DNA from: G965226155 sp965226155
GTDB taxonomy: Bacteria > Pseudomonadota > Gammaproteobacteria > Eutrophobiales > Eutrophobiaceae
Assembly (NCBI GenBank): GCA_965226155.1
Contig: OZ245331.1
Location: 496,001-560,000, forward strand
Direction of reading: 5' to 3'
Length of the DNA: 64,000 bases
In this document: one piece after another, positions 36,779-46,745 of the stretch
Layout of the letters: every line of letters begins with the position of its first letter
Position numbering within the stretch: position 1 is the first letter of the stretch
Notes under the pieces: model-generated
Databases searched by the model: none
Seen by the model: only the letters and a program-made list of their open reading frames with translations
Told to the model about the DNA's origin: nothing
Program-made: the position numbers and the translations under genes

Positions 36779-38452
36779 ATGTCCGACATTGAAATCGCAC
36801 GACAAGGGATTAAAAAACGCATTATCGAATTGGCAAAAGAACAATATGACATAGCCAGTAACTATCTGGAGCCCTACGGTCATTACAAAGCTAAACTATC
36901 CTTTGATTACATTGATACTCTACAAAATAAGCCTGATGGTAAACTGATTTTGATTACAGGGATTAGCCCTACCTCAGCTGGTGAAGGCAAGACGACGACC
37001 ACTGTTGGCCTCGGTGATGCCATGAATCGAATTGGCAAAAAGACGATTATCTGTCTGCGAGAACCCTCACTCGGCCCCTGTTTTGGCTTAAAAGGGGGCG
37101 CAGCTGGCGGCGGTTACGCACAGGTGGTGCCAATGGAGGACATCAATCTGCATTTCACGGGTGATTTCCACGCCATCGGAGTCGCTCACAATCTGCTTTC
37201 GGCAATGATTGATAACCATATTCATCACGGCAATGCCTTGAATTTAGACCCTCACTTAATTACCTGGAAACGAGTGGTAGACATGAATGATCGCGCCTTA
37301 CGAAATATTGTTATCGCGCTGGGAGGCAGCATTAACGGTTTACCAAGAGAAGGGGGCTATGATATCACTGTCGCCTCCGAGGTGATGGCTATCTTCTGTC
37401 TCACCACTTCCCTGGCAAATTTGAAAGAGCGGCTTGGAGACATCGTGATCGGCTACACTCGAGACGAGAAAAAACCAGTACACGCCAAAGACTTGGGGGC
37501 GCATGGAGCCATGGCTACATTACTAAAAGATGCTATCCAACCCAACATGGTGCAAACCCTGGAAAACAATCTCGCCATTATCCATGGCGGACCGTTTGCC
37601 AATATCGCACACGGCTGTAACAGTGTCATCGCTACTCAAACCGCCCTGAAACTAAGTGACTATGTCATCACCGAGGCTGGCTTTGGTGCTGACTTGGGGG
37701 CAGAAAAGTTTATCAATATTAAGTGCAGAAAATCTGGGTTAAAGCCTTCAGCTACGGTACTAGTTGCCACGGTCCGCGCGATAAAATATCACGGTGGTGT
37801 CAATGGACATGAGCTCGAACTGGAAAATCTGCCAGCAGTAGAAAAAGGCTTTATCAATTTGCAGCGACACTTTGAAAATATTCGTGATCATTACGGACTT
37901 CCTTGTGTGGTCTGTATTAATCACTTTATCCACGATACCGACTCGGAAATTCAGCTCCTTAAAGATAAGGTTGAATCTATGGGTGGCAAAGCCCTTGTAT
38001 CGAAGCATTGGGCCGATGGCAGCGCTGGTGCAGAAGAACTAGCAAGAACAGTGGCTGATATCGTCGATAATAGCCCAGGACATCATCAGTATCTTTATCC
38101 AGATGACGCCACACTTTGGGATAAGATTGAAACTGTAGCCAGAAAAATTTATAAGGCCGAGCAGATCACGGCCACCACTAAGATTCGAGAACAATTGAAG
38201 GACCTCAATGAAAACTATGGCGACCTGCCAGTGTGTATTGCCAAGACACAAATGTCTTTCAGTTCTGATCCAAAATTACGCGGCGCGCCAGAGGGCCATG
38301 ATTTGGAAATCAGAGAGGTACGTCTGGCCTTAGGAGCCGGCTTTATCGTCGCAGTTACCGGGAATATGATAACCATGCCAGGTTTACCCAAGAATCCTTC
38401 CGCAGAAAATATCGATATTGATAGTGACGGAAATATCATTGGCCTATTCTAG
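36779..38452 (+). CDS. fhs: Formate-tetrahydrofolate ligase
   Basis: This 557-residue enzyme makes 10-formyl-tetrahydrofolate from formate, ATP and folate, or runs in reverse to release formate. The ATP-binding loop TPTSAGEGKTTTTVG-type sequence is at residues 63-77 (here SPTSAGEGKTTTT), followed by EPSLGPCFGLKGGAAGGGY; the C-terminal GNMITMPGLPKNPSAENIDI is intact. GGAGAAGGAAGAGAC precedes the ATG. The gene sits 76 bp from the IS that truncates the formate dehydrogenase genes. It complements the GcvT-like demethylase and the oxygenases as a one-carbon sink. Confidence 0.97.
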   Translation: MSDIEIARQGIKKRIIELAKEQYDIASNYLEPYGHYKAKLSFDYIDTLQNKPDGKLILITGISPTSAGEGKTTTTVGLGDAMNRIGKKTIICLREPSLGPCFGLKGGAAGGGYAQVVPMEDINLHFTGDFHAIGVAHNLLSAMIDNHIHHGNALNLDPHLITWKRVVDMNDRALRNIVIALGGSINGLPREGGYDITVASEVMAIFCLTTSLANLKERLGDIVIGYTRDEKKPVHAKDLGAHGAMATLLKDAIQPNMVQTLENNLAIIHGGPFANIAHGCNSVIATQTALKLSDYVITEAGFGADLGAEKFINIKCRKSGLKPSATVLVATVRAIKYHGGVNGHELELENLPAVEKGFINLQRHFENIRDHYGLPCVVCINHFIHDTDSEIQLLKDKVESMGGKALVSKHWADGSAGAEELARTVADIVDNSPGHHQYLYPDDATLWDKIETVARKIYKAEQITATTKIREQLKDLNENYGDLPVCIAKTQMSFSSDPKLRGAPEGHDLEIREVRLALGAGFIVAVTGNMITMPGLPKNPSAENIDIDSDGNIIGLF

Positions 38453-38770
38453 TCCGATTACAAATTTTTATGTAGCGATTATATTAACTAGGCAAACCAT
38501 TTTTGGCAAGCATAGTTTACTTATTTTATGACAATTTAATTTAAAAAAAGTAATAAATTTAGATAATCTCAATATTAAAATGTGAACCGTGAAGTGAATA
38601 TGAAATGAGTGCAACAGGAATCCCTATAGTTTCATTTCCGGTACGAAAGTTTCATACACCCCCTTTATGAAACATCTGTAGGGTTTCCTGTTGCGCTCAT
38701 ATCGACTTTTTAATTTTTATATTTAATATTAACGCAAGTAATAATCCTAATAACATTTAAGGAGTTAGCT
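38453..38770. other. Intergenic region after fhs
   Basis: This AT-rich region without a gene contains the 96-bp inverted-repeat element listed at 38605-38700. No clear rho-independent terminator follows fhs. Confidence 0.5.
38605..38700. repeat. 96-bp inverted-repeat element
   Basis: The two arms of about 30 bp match closely: ATGAGTGCAACAGGAATCCC on the left, and ATGAGCGCAACAGGAAACCC when the right arm is read on the minus strand. Inside, GTTTCAT occurs at 38629 and 38649 and its complement ATGAAAC at 38667. It could be a miniature transposable element, paired transposon-end-like sites or a large operator. No coding capacity. Confidence 0.7.
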
Positions 38771-39016
38771 ATGGGATGCAGGATTGGTATCACTACTAAT
38801 CAAAAAAGCCGTAAAGCATATTGGGAGACAGTGTACAAAGACGTGAAAGATTGGCAAATCCTTGCAGGACCTTTCGATACAAAAGAAGAAGCCCAAACTG
38901 AAGAGAATCGCTTAACTGATGAATACGGCTGCGATATGCACGGTGGCAGAGATAATCCCGACACTCCTGGTACGCAATGGCATGTTTATGGATTTAATCA
39001 CAGCGGACGTAGTTAA
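38771..39016 (+). CDS. Small conserved-looking protein, possible GIY-YIG-like fold
   Basis: This 81-residue protein is preceded by a good ribosome-binding site (AAGGAG, six bases before ATG). The start MGCRIGITTNQKSRKAYWET, the central EEAQTEENRL and the Gly-rich GCDMHGGRDNPD followed by WHVYGF resemble small uncharacterised proteins with a shortened GIY-YIG-type layout. I cannot assign a function. It stands alone between the inverted repeat and the prophage cassette. Confidence 0.6.
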   Translation: MGCRIGITTNQKSRKAYWETVYKDVKDWQILAGPFDTKEEAQTEENRLTDEYGCDMHGGRDNPDTPGTQWHVYGFNHSGRS

Positions 39017-39191
39017 CATTTAATTGTTGGTTTTTGGCACAAAGCAAACATTTGGCGATTAGTTATGACAATCTACATCAATGCAAGTAAATTCGTCTTG
39101 CTTATTCAACTAAAATTTTTATGAATTGATACGTACCACTAACTTATGATTAAAATCAACTTTGTTTAATTTTTCTTTCCGCCGTCTATTG

Positions 39192-39548
39192 CTATAAATT
39201 TAATTTCTTTTTTTCTGTTTTCGATATTTCCATATCTTCTTTAAATTGACTTAGAGTCCCAATAACTAGGATTTCTACAAAAGCTTCTAAATCACTACCA
39301 TAAAATTCAAAGTTATCGGCAGCTATATCGGCACTAATGACTAATTCAAGGAATTTACTATCTGCATCAAAATTAGCTATATAATTTGAGCCCTGTAATT
39401 CATCATCTTTCAAAGAGTCATAAGATTCAGGACGAATTAGAACTTCAAATTCTTCAAAGCCATACTTCTCTAAAAGCTTATTGGCATGGCTTGCCACATA
39501 CTTCCAATTAGTATTAGAAATTAGGACATTATGTAATTGAACAGTCAC
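39192..39548 (-). CDS. Hypothetical acidic protein
   Basis: This 118-residue protein is rich in Asp and Glu, with no membrane segment or recognisable motif. A purine-rich stretch upstream is weak. The length and amino acid composition are compatible with a real gene, for example an immunity-type protein, but no family is recognised. Confidence 0.45.
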   Translation of the reverse strand: MTVQLHNVLISNTNWKYVASHANKLLEKYGFEEFEVLIRPESYDSLKDDELQGSNYIANFDADSKFLELVISADIAADNFEFYGSDLEAFVEILVIGTLSQFKEDMEISKTEKKKLNL

Positions 39549-39987
39549 TTAATTAAACATATTTTTTAGATTTTTGATGCAATTTTTAATCAATATTGAC
39601 GCAAGTTATAATTACTTGTGACAATCTATATTAACAAAACTTAAAATAACGAAGAAAGTGATAATCGGGTTGACTATGATCGATCCAGAAAATAGTCGAT
39701 CTTCATAATACAATCTTCCCGCGTGGCACACTAAAGAATTGCGTTATATCAAGAACAAATCAATTTTGCTATATGTAGTATATTTATCTTTTAAAACAAT
39801 TAGTTATATACGTTTATCATAATTCATTTGTAAAATGAAATTTGATACCCTTATATTGATCCAGACATAGAGTAATCAGACCGAATCAACGGAGTGGGTA
39901 GGCTGAGCCGCAGGGCTTGGTCACCATCTGTTGATTCGGTTTTTTTGTGTCTTTTTGAAAATTTTTGCTAGTACCTGGAGGTGTGAT
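39549..39987. other. Intergenic region before the prophage cassette
   Basis: No gene is seen in this AT-rich stretch. The structured terminator-like element at 39880-39947 is its only distinct feature. Confidence 0.5.
39880..39947 (+). terminator. Long-stem terminator or small structured RNA
   Basis: A perfect 11-bp stem (ACCGAATCAAC at 39880-39890 and its complement at 39930-39940) encloses a 39-base GC-rich segment and is followed by seven or more T residues. The enclosed part contains further pairing possibilities (GGCTGAGCC). It lies 40 bp before the methyltransferase gene, so it could be an attenuator or the 3' end of a small RNA. Confidence 0.6.
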
Positions 39988-41306
39988 ATGGACAAGTTAG
40001 TCATTGAACAGATGTCGATTAACGACATAACCCCGAACCCGAAGAATGCCCGGTCGCATTCGAAAGATCAGTTAAAGCAACTGGAAAAAAGCATTCAGTC
40101 TTTTGGTATAACATCCCGATCATTATCGATGAGAACAAAACGATACTAAGTGGACACGCCCGATATGCGGTACTGAAAAAATTGGGACATAGCGACATAC
40201 CAGTTGTTTGTATCGGACATTTGTCGGAAGCACAAAAGCGGGCATTTATGCTGGCTGATAACAAAATTGCAATGAATGCCGCCTGGGATGACGACTTGCT
40301 TAAAATGGAATTGCATTACTTGTCACAGTTGGACATTGATGTGAATGTGGATTTAACTGGTTTCTCTATGGGTGAAATCGATATACTGCTCGGTGCCGTA
40401 CCGGATACGGCCGAGCCAGAACCACCGCCCCCCGCCCCACCTACTATCGAAGATACGGTAACGCAACTGAGTGACATTTGGTTATTGGGACCACATCGGA
40501 TCCGTTGTGGTAATTGTTGTAGTAATTATGACGTCGACAGCGTTATGGATTTTTATCGTGCAAGCATGGTGATCACCGATCCCCCCTATAATTTGCAAAT
40601 TGGAGGCTTTGTCAGCGGTTTAGGAAGCATCAGACATGATGAGTTTGCGATGGCCAGTGGCGAGATGACGTCAGACGAGTTTTCTGAATTTTTGTTTGGT
40701 GCGTTATTGCAATTAGAAAGCGTCTGTGTCGATGGGGCCTTACTCTACACGTTCATGGATTGGCGTCATCAATTTGAGTTGCTCATTGCGCGGCAATAAC
40801 TTCAAATGCCGTTGATCAATATGTGTGTGTGGGCCAAGAATAATGCCGGCATGGGTAGCTTTTATCGTTCACAGCATGAATTGGTCTATATATTTAAGAA
40901 GGGATCGGCCCCTCACAAAAACAATGTCAATCTCGGTAAGCACGGCCGCTATCGCACTAATGTTTTGGAATATCCTGGTGTGAATGCCTTCGGTAAAGAC
41001 CGGGATGACGCCCTGGCGATGCACCCTACGGTGAAACCCGTTGCCATGATTGCCGATGCGATACTCGACGCAACTGATCGGGGCGATATTGTCCTGGATG
41101 GCTTTCTCGGATCGGGCACCACCCTGATGGCGGCCGAACAAACCGGACGGGTCTGTTATGGTCTGGAGATCGATCCCCGTTATGTGGACGTCGCGGTACG
41201 ACGTTGGATGGCCGAGACAGGTGAAGTGGCACTGCATGAACAAACCGGAGTGTTCTTTGAAGACGTCGCAATCCGTCGACCCGATCCCCTGTTAATAGGA
41301 ATCTGA
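39988..41306 (+). pseudogene. Prophage ParB-domain DNA methyltransferase, broken
   Basis: The intact ancestor was a fusion of an N-terminal ParB/Srx domain (MSINDITPNPKNARSHS, then SGHARYAVLKKLG in the next frame) with an amino-methyltransferase having the DPPYN motif and the SAM-binding FLGSGTT motif near the C terminus. One base is missing near 40107, and an in-frame TAA at 40797-40799 interrupts the methyltransferase between LLIARQ and LQMPLINMCVW. GGAGGTG precedes the ATG. Such genes commonly sit beside terminase genes in small prophages, as here. Confidence 0.85.
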
Positions 41307-41309
41307 CAA

Positions 41310-41708
41310 ATGGCCAGTGGCGATTTTGATGTCGGCTATAAGAAGCCGCCCACGCAATCACAATTCAAACCCGGTCTGTCGGGCAACCCGAAAGGTCGCC
41401 CGAAGGGCCTGAAGAACCTGGCGACCGATCTGCAAGAAGAACTGGAACAAAAGATCTTAATCACCGAAGCGAACAAAAGTCAGGAGGTCACGAAACAACG
41501 GGCGATGATCAAAACCCTGTTCGCCAAGGCCCTGAAAGGTGAAACAAAAGTAGCCAATGTCCTGATCGGCTTGATCCTAGGCCTGGAACAGGCCAACCAG
41601 GGTAAGGAGACCGACGACTTGAATGAAGACGACCAAGCCATCCTCGCCGCATATGCCAGTCAACTGCTGGGTGAGTCACCCACGAAAAATGAAGGAGGAT
41701 CCACATGA
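41310..41708 (+). CDS. DUF5681 domain protein (small-terminase-like)
   Basis: This 132-residue basic protein has the family signature SQFKPGLSGNPKGRPKG near residue 17. It lies between the methyltransferase and the large terminase gene and overlaps the latter by four bases (ATGA), consistent with a DNA-packaging partner. This is the only gene of the cassette whose frame is intact. Confidence 0.85.
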   Translation: MASGDFDVGYKKPPTQSQFKPGLSGNPKGRPKGLKNLATDLQEELEQKILITEANKSQEVTKQRAMIKTLFAKALKGETKVANVLIGLILGLEQANQGKETDDLNEDDQAILAAYASQLLGESPTKNEGGST

Positions 41709-43216
41709 AGCAAAAACAACTGTTGAACGCATTGTTACGTAATGACTTATCTGCTTTTACCCGCAAAGTGTTCGACACTGTATCGACCGGTGATACATTT
41801 TCGGATAACTGGCATCTACAGGCCATTGCCTATCATCTGGAAGGATGTGCCGTGGGTAACATAAAACGCCTCATCATCACCCTGCCGCCGCGTTCACTGA
41901 AATCCATCTCTGCATCCGTTGCCTTCCCTGCCTGGTTGTTGGGACACGACCCCACCAGCAATATTATTTGTGTCAGTTACGCCAGTGAACTCGCCATGAA
42001 GCATTCGTTTGACACCCGCACCGTGCTGGAAGCGGACTGGTACCTGGAGTGTTTCCCACAGTCACGCATCAATCCCAATAAAAATACCCAATCGGAATTC
42101 ATGACCACAAAACTCGGATTTCGTCTGGCCACCTCCGTCGGGGGTTCACTGACCGGACGTGGTGGTGATCTGGTTATTATCGATGATCCGCATAAATCGG
42201 ATGAGGTAAATTCGGATACCAAACGCGAACACGTCATCAACTGGTACCGCAATACCCTGGTGTCACGACTCAACAACAAGCAGACAGGCGTGATCATTGT
42301 GATTCAGCAACGCTTGCATGAAGGCGACCTAGCCGGTCATTTATTGGACACCGGTGAATGGACGCACTTAAACCTGCCTGCGATTGCTGAGGAGGATATG
42401 TCCATCCCCATTGGTCCGGGTAAGTCTTACCAACGCAAAGTCGGTGATGTACTACATCCTGACAAAGAGCCCGTGGCCGTGCTTGAGAAATTACGGGCTG
42501 AGATGGGCTCGTATGACTTTGCGGCGCAGTATCAACAACGACCGGCACCATTGGGTGGTGGCATCATCAAATGGAACTGGTTTAAACGGCGCTATACAAA
42601 ACCACCTGTTAAACAGGAATGTGATTGGGTTATACAAAGTTGGGACACCGCCAGCTCTACCGGGCAAATGAATGATTATTCTGTCTGTACAACCGGGTTG
42701 ATGAGCAACGGTAAATGCTATCTGTTGGACGTGCTGCGGTAACGCCTCAAATTCCCACACTTAAGACAGACTGTTGTCCAGCATGGTACATTCTGGCGTG
42801 CTGATTTGATTATTATTGAAAACGCCAATGCGGGGATGGGCCTGGTACAAGATTTACAACATCACTGTCATACATTAAACATTATGGGCATGACACCAAA
42901 AGGTGATAAGTCCACTCGGATGATCAAAGTCACGCCAATACTTGAAGCAGGTAAGGTCATCTTACCGAAAGAGGCATCCTGGCTGGCGGACTTTCATACC
43001 GAATTGGTCCGGTTTCCCAACGGTAAATACGATGACCAGGTCGATAGTCTGTCGCAACTGCTGGAGTGGTTTCGTCACCGACAATTGGGCGTTAATCAAC
43101 TGCAATCCCGTATCACCTTCATTACTGATTCACCGGACCAAGGCTCTCCGGAAATCTGCTCACCCGGCCTCAGTATCGCCGACATTATGAATAGTCCGTT
43201 TTCAGGGGCAATTTGA
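41705..43216 (+). pseudogene. Phage terminase large subunit with in-frame stop
   Basis: This packaging motor protein has Walker A-like LPPRSLKS, Walker B VIIDDPHKSDE and a C-terminal nuclease part (WDTASSTGQMNDYSV ... IENANAGMGLVQDL ... NGKYDDQVDSLSQ). The frame is continuous from 41705 to 43216 except for TAA at 42740-42742, between LLDVLR and RLKFPHLRQ, where relatives carry a sense codon. The break lies inside the nuclease domain. Confidence 0.88.
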
Positions 43217-43298
43217 TGATCAGATATTTTAGATTATGGCCAAATGGTGATCGAAGCCTGGTCAAAACGACTGGCTTTGAGCACAACAGTATGGATGA

Positions 43299-43648
43299 AT
43301 GGTGTCCATGCAGCGCAAACAGTCAACGAAACTGCCCACCCTTGAGGAATTGTCGACAGTCGGTTTCAAGGTGCTCAAGGAAATGTATATCCAATTCGAA
43401 GGGACACCACCTCCAAAGTCGTTCAGAAGCGACTTGCTACGGGCACACCTTGCCTGGGCGGTGCAAGCACGGCAGCATGAAGACTCGCCCGTTGCAGTGC
43501 GACAACGCTTACTGAAGAAGTCAGGTCAATCCATCCAGTCCCCTGCCCAGGCCTACTCGACCGGCACCCGATTGATCCGGGAATGGCAGGGGCACACTGG
43601 TCCGGCCCCCGGTTCTTTGGTCTCACAAAACAGGCGAGCGCTGCATGA
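43299..43648 (+). pseudogene. DUF2924 protein with internal deletion
   Basis: The N-terminal part (LLRAHLAWAVQARQHEDS and GTRLIREWQG) is in one frame. The C-terminal end (HWSGPRFFGLTKQASAA) continues in another frame and stops at 43646-43648. The roughly 40 residues expected between them are missing; GGCACAC at the junction (near 43591) suggests deletion between short direct repeats. Its stop overlaps the recombinase start (ATGA), the arrangement usual for this gene pair. Confidence 0.75.
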
Positions 43649-45362
43649 CCGGCACAGCTCACAAGATCACACACTGCGCCATCTATACCCGGAAATCCTC
43701 AGAGGAAGGTCTGGATCAGACATTCAATTCTCTCGATGCCCAGCGGGAAGCCTGTCAATCGTATATTAAGAGCCAACAACATGAAGGGTGGAGAGCCCTT
43801 TCCACTCAATATAATGATGGTGGCTTTACCGGGGGCAATACCGAGCGCCCTGCCCTTACCCAGTTAATGACTGACATCAAAGCAGGCAAAGTTGATGTCA
43901 TCGTGGTGTACAAAGTCGATCGGCTTTCCCGATCACTGGTGGACTTTGTCTGGTTGATTGAAGTATTTGACGCGCATGACGTATCGTTCGTCTCGGTCAC
44001 ACAGCAGTTCAATACCTCAAGTTCTATGGGTCGGCTTACCCTGAATGTCCTGCTCTCTTTCGCCCAGTTTGAGCGAGAAGTTACCAGTGAACGTATTCGG
44101 GACAAGATCGCCGCCTCCAAACAGAAAGGCATGTGGATGGGTGGTGTGGTACCGCTGGGTTACGATGTTATCGATAAAATCCTGATGGTAAATGAAGCGG
44201 AAGCCAAGTGTGTGCGACACATAATATACAAGGTATATCACTTTGGGCTGTGTCAGGAAGTTAAAGGAAGAGTTGGATGCCGAAAGCTATGTCAGTAAAG
44301 CCCGTGAACTTAAGGGTGTTCATGCGGGCGGTAAATCTTTCTCTCGGGGGTCCTTGTATTCTCTATTAAAGAATCCGCTTTATCTCGGCAAAGTCGTTCA
44401 TCAAGGCAAGCACTATGAGGGTCAGCATGCGGCGATTGTAGATTCGGCTCTCTGGCAATCTGCCCAAGATTTATCATCAGAAAATAAACAACGCCACGAG
44501 ATTCGAACATCCGTCAAAGATCCGAGCCTGCTTGCTGGCCTCTTGTTTGACGATAACGGCAACCCAATGAGTCCTACCCACACAACAAAACACAATCGAC
44601 GCTACCGCTATTATGTCAGCCAGGCAGTGCTGCAATACCGCGAAAAGGATGCTGGCACCGTACTACGTGTCCCGGCTAACACCATTGAAGGAATGGTGAT
44701 AAATCGACTAAAACAACTCTGGTTAGCACCCAAGGAATTACACACAACACTGAAAGATTACAGTCTGGACGTGACACAGCATACTACTGTGTTCAACAAA
44801 GCAAATCAATTGGCACAAGCATGGGAGCACAACACACCGCAACAACACTTAAAACTCTTGAAAACCTGTATCCAGTCCGTGCAACTAGGTCGTCATGAAA
44901 CTACCCTGGTTTTGTCCCGAAACGGGTTACTTACGTGTTTACTTGAAACAGACCCATCTAGATGTAAATCATCTAACTTAATACAGGATCCCTTCACACT
45001 CATAATTTCTGCCCAATTAAAACGCTACGGTATCGAAATCCAAATTGATTGTGCACGGACTGGAAGAGGACAGCCCACCCCAGCGCACGATCAGTGCCTT
45101 GCAGAACACGATGCAAAAAAGTTTACGCTGGCATAACGCACTACTCACGGGTGAGGTAGCATCTATCCCCGAGATTGCACGGAATGAAAGTGTGACCCGG
45201 AATTATATCGGCGAACTGATTAGATTCGCTTTCCTGGCCCCGGATATCATTGAAGCCATTTTACAGGGGAAGGTGCCCGCGACACTCTCTGTGGCAAAGT
45301 TACGAAAAGGGTTTCCGTTAGATTGGAATCAACAACGGCAACTGTTGGGCTTTACGTCATGA
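43645..45362 (+). pseudogene. Large serine recombinase, two frameshifts
   Basis: The N-terminal resolvase domain has the catalytic Ser in IYTRKSSEEGLDQTFNSLDA and the Arg-rich VDRLSRS. A recombinase/zinc-ribbon region follows in a second frame (LGCVRKLKEELD, SLLKNPLYLGKVVH), and a C-terminal segment (NYIGELIRFAFLAPDIIEAI, LDWNQQRQLLGF) lies in a third. The frame changes near 44240 and 45041. The protein would have been the integrase of the prophage-like cassette. It is unlikely to be active. Confidence 0.87.
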
Positions 45363-45412
45363 AATGCAATGCTATTGGCAGGCGCAATTGAAATTACAGA
45401 GTTAGGCGTCGT

Positions 45413-45748
45413 TCACTTTCGCCATTTCAATCTCTTTTCAACTTCTTTTATAACACTGGAAGGATTTAAGCCCAAATGTTTACAAAGAATAAAGACGGCA
45501 CCCGGCCCTGGCTGCCGCTTAACGCGTTCTGTTTGGGATATATATGTCCAGTGATAATCTGCTTCCAGAGCTAAATCAACCTGTGATATTCCTTGTTTTT
45601 CACGATGCTTACGCAGTACCTCACCAAAACCATATTGAATACGGTTTGTTTCTTTATCTCGATCAGTTTTCTTTCTTACCAATGCCGTAACAGCCCTTGA
45701 TTTTCGATCAAAGGATGAAGAGATTGCGAAACTTAGTCTATAGATCAT
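45413..45748 (-). CDS. XRE-family helix-turn-helix protein
   Basis: This 111-residue protein has a Cro/C1-type helix-turn-helix in its C-terminal half (VLRKHREKQGISQVDLALEA, HWTYISQTERVKR). The N-terminal 38 residues are basic and may include a misassigned start. It is convergent with the recombinase gene and may have been its repressor or belong to the next island. Confidence 0.72.
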   Translation of the reverse strand: MIYRLSFAISSSFDRKSRAVTALVRKKTDRDKETNRIQYGFGEVLRKHREKQGISQVDLALEADYHWTYISQTERVKRQPGPGAVFILCKHLGLNPSSVIKEVEKRLKWRK

Positions 45749-45859
45749 GATCTACATAAGACTATAAGCTATATATATCAATACGATACATAAATAAATA
45801 TTTTAAAGGCCATATAAGACAATGAGCATGAAAGAGACGAAAATATAAGGAGAATTATC

Positions 45860-46252
45860 ATGAGTGAGAAAAATCCAGAGTACCTATCCGGAATACAAAC
45901 ATTAGGCGGTTTGATATTAGTATTTGTATTCTTGTATGGCTATGTAAAGTTGACTGGTTACGGTTCAGAAGATACTCCTTCAAAACCTGAACCCACATTC
46001 AGTAGTGGGGCATTTGTTGGGTGTCAAATGACTATTGAAAATGTGTCATTGGATAAATCTGAAACAAAGGTCCCTACATTAAAAGGGCAGAAACGTTCTG
46101 ACGGTTCCTGGGAGTATTACTGGGGAGCCAGCACCACGCCGATAAGGATGCCGAATAAATTGGGAAACAGTCTTATAATTGAAGGCTCATGCATTGCAAA
46201 CAATGACGGTCATGTCATCTCCCTTATCCTTGATGGCAAGCGGATAAAATAA
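45860..46252 (+). CDS. Hypothetical single-span membrane protein
   Basis: This 130-residue protein is preceded by AAGGAG (eight bases before ATG). A hydrophobic segment at residues 14-31 (LGGLILVFVFLYGYVKL) is followed by an extracytoplasmic domain containing two cysteines (GCQM and GSCIA) that could form a disulfide. It is not recognised. The frame and ribosome-binding site make it a likely real gene. Confidence 0.6.
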   Translation: MSEKNPEYLSGIQTLGGLILVFVFLYGYVKLTGYGSEDTPSKPEPTFSSGAFVGCQMTIENVSLDKSETKVPTLKGQKRSDGSWEYYWGASTTPIRMPNKLGNSLIIEGSCIANNDGHVISLILDGKRIK

Positions 46253-46505
46253 TCAATTTTTTATATAATTTGAAACGATTGAATCTGACCAGGCGTTTTT
46301 TCCAAGTCCAAATCCGCCGGAAATATCGGTGGTGTTTATTTTAACCAAATACCATGGTAACTAGTAAAATCGGCAAAAGAGATAATTCCGTTTTTTCCAG
46401 TTATTTCCGATACTCTGGTTACCTTAATTAGCTATCTCTTGGTCTCAATAGTCGTGTAAATCACTGAATTCTTGTATCAATTTAAATAGTAACCAGATAC
46501 TGATT

Positions 46506-46568
46506 GCAGAGACCAGACTGTATGGCGGTGGCGGCCGTCCAGGGCGAACCCGTCTCTGCCTATTTCCC
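46506..46568. repeat. Hairpin and direct repeat shared with 60280
   Basis: GCAGAGAC (46506-46513) and GTCTCTGC (46552-46559) form an inverted repeat. The part from GGCGGTGG (46524) through GGGCGAACCCGTCTCTGC to ATTTCC recurs with a few changes at 60280-60325. The two copies are in the same orientation and flank the toxin and defence genes. Confidence 0.6.
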
Positions 46569-46745
46569 TGTTTATCTGAGAATAACAGGGAATTAACAGG
46601 GAAATCACTTAAATTTAGTGACAATTTGACCGTTTCCTGCGTGATAACGCTCTGTATTTCAAAAGGTTAGAGGGAAATTCCCTGTTATGCAGGAACAGGG
46701 AACTTGAAATGATCGAACAGGGGATCGCCAGATCCAAAACAGGGA
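46560..46745. repeat. Clustered TTCCCTGTT / AACAGGGAA words
   Basis: At least seven copies of CAGGG-type words occur in both orientations, some as hairpins (TTCCCTGTTATGCAGGAACAGGGAA-like arrangement at 46677-46702). Similar unannotated repeats are familiar from proteobacterial genomic islands. Function unknown. Confidence 0.5.

Noticed and set aside
36151..42742. Stop-codon recoding (TAA read as an amino acid) in IS3 orfB, the methyltransferase and the terminase
   Set aside because: Intact genes nearby end in TAA, frameshifts also occur in the same genes, and IS30 copy B is broken by TAG. Ordinary decay or error explains the stops better.
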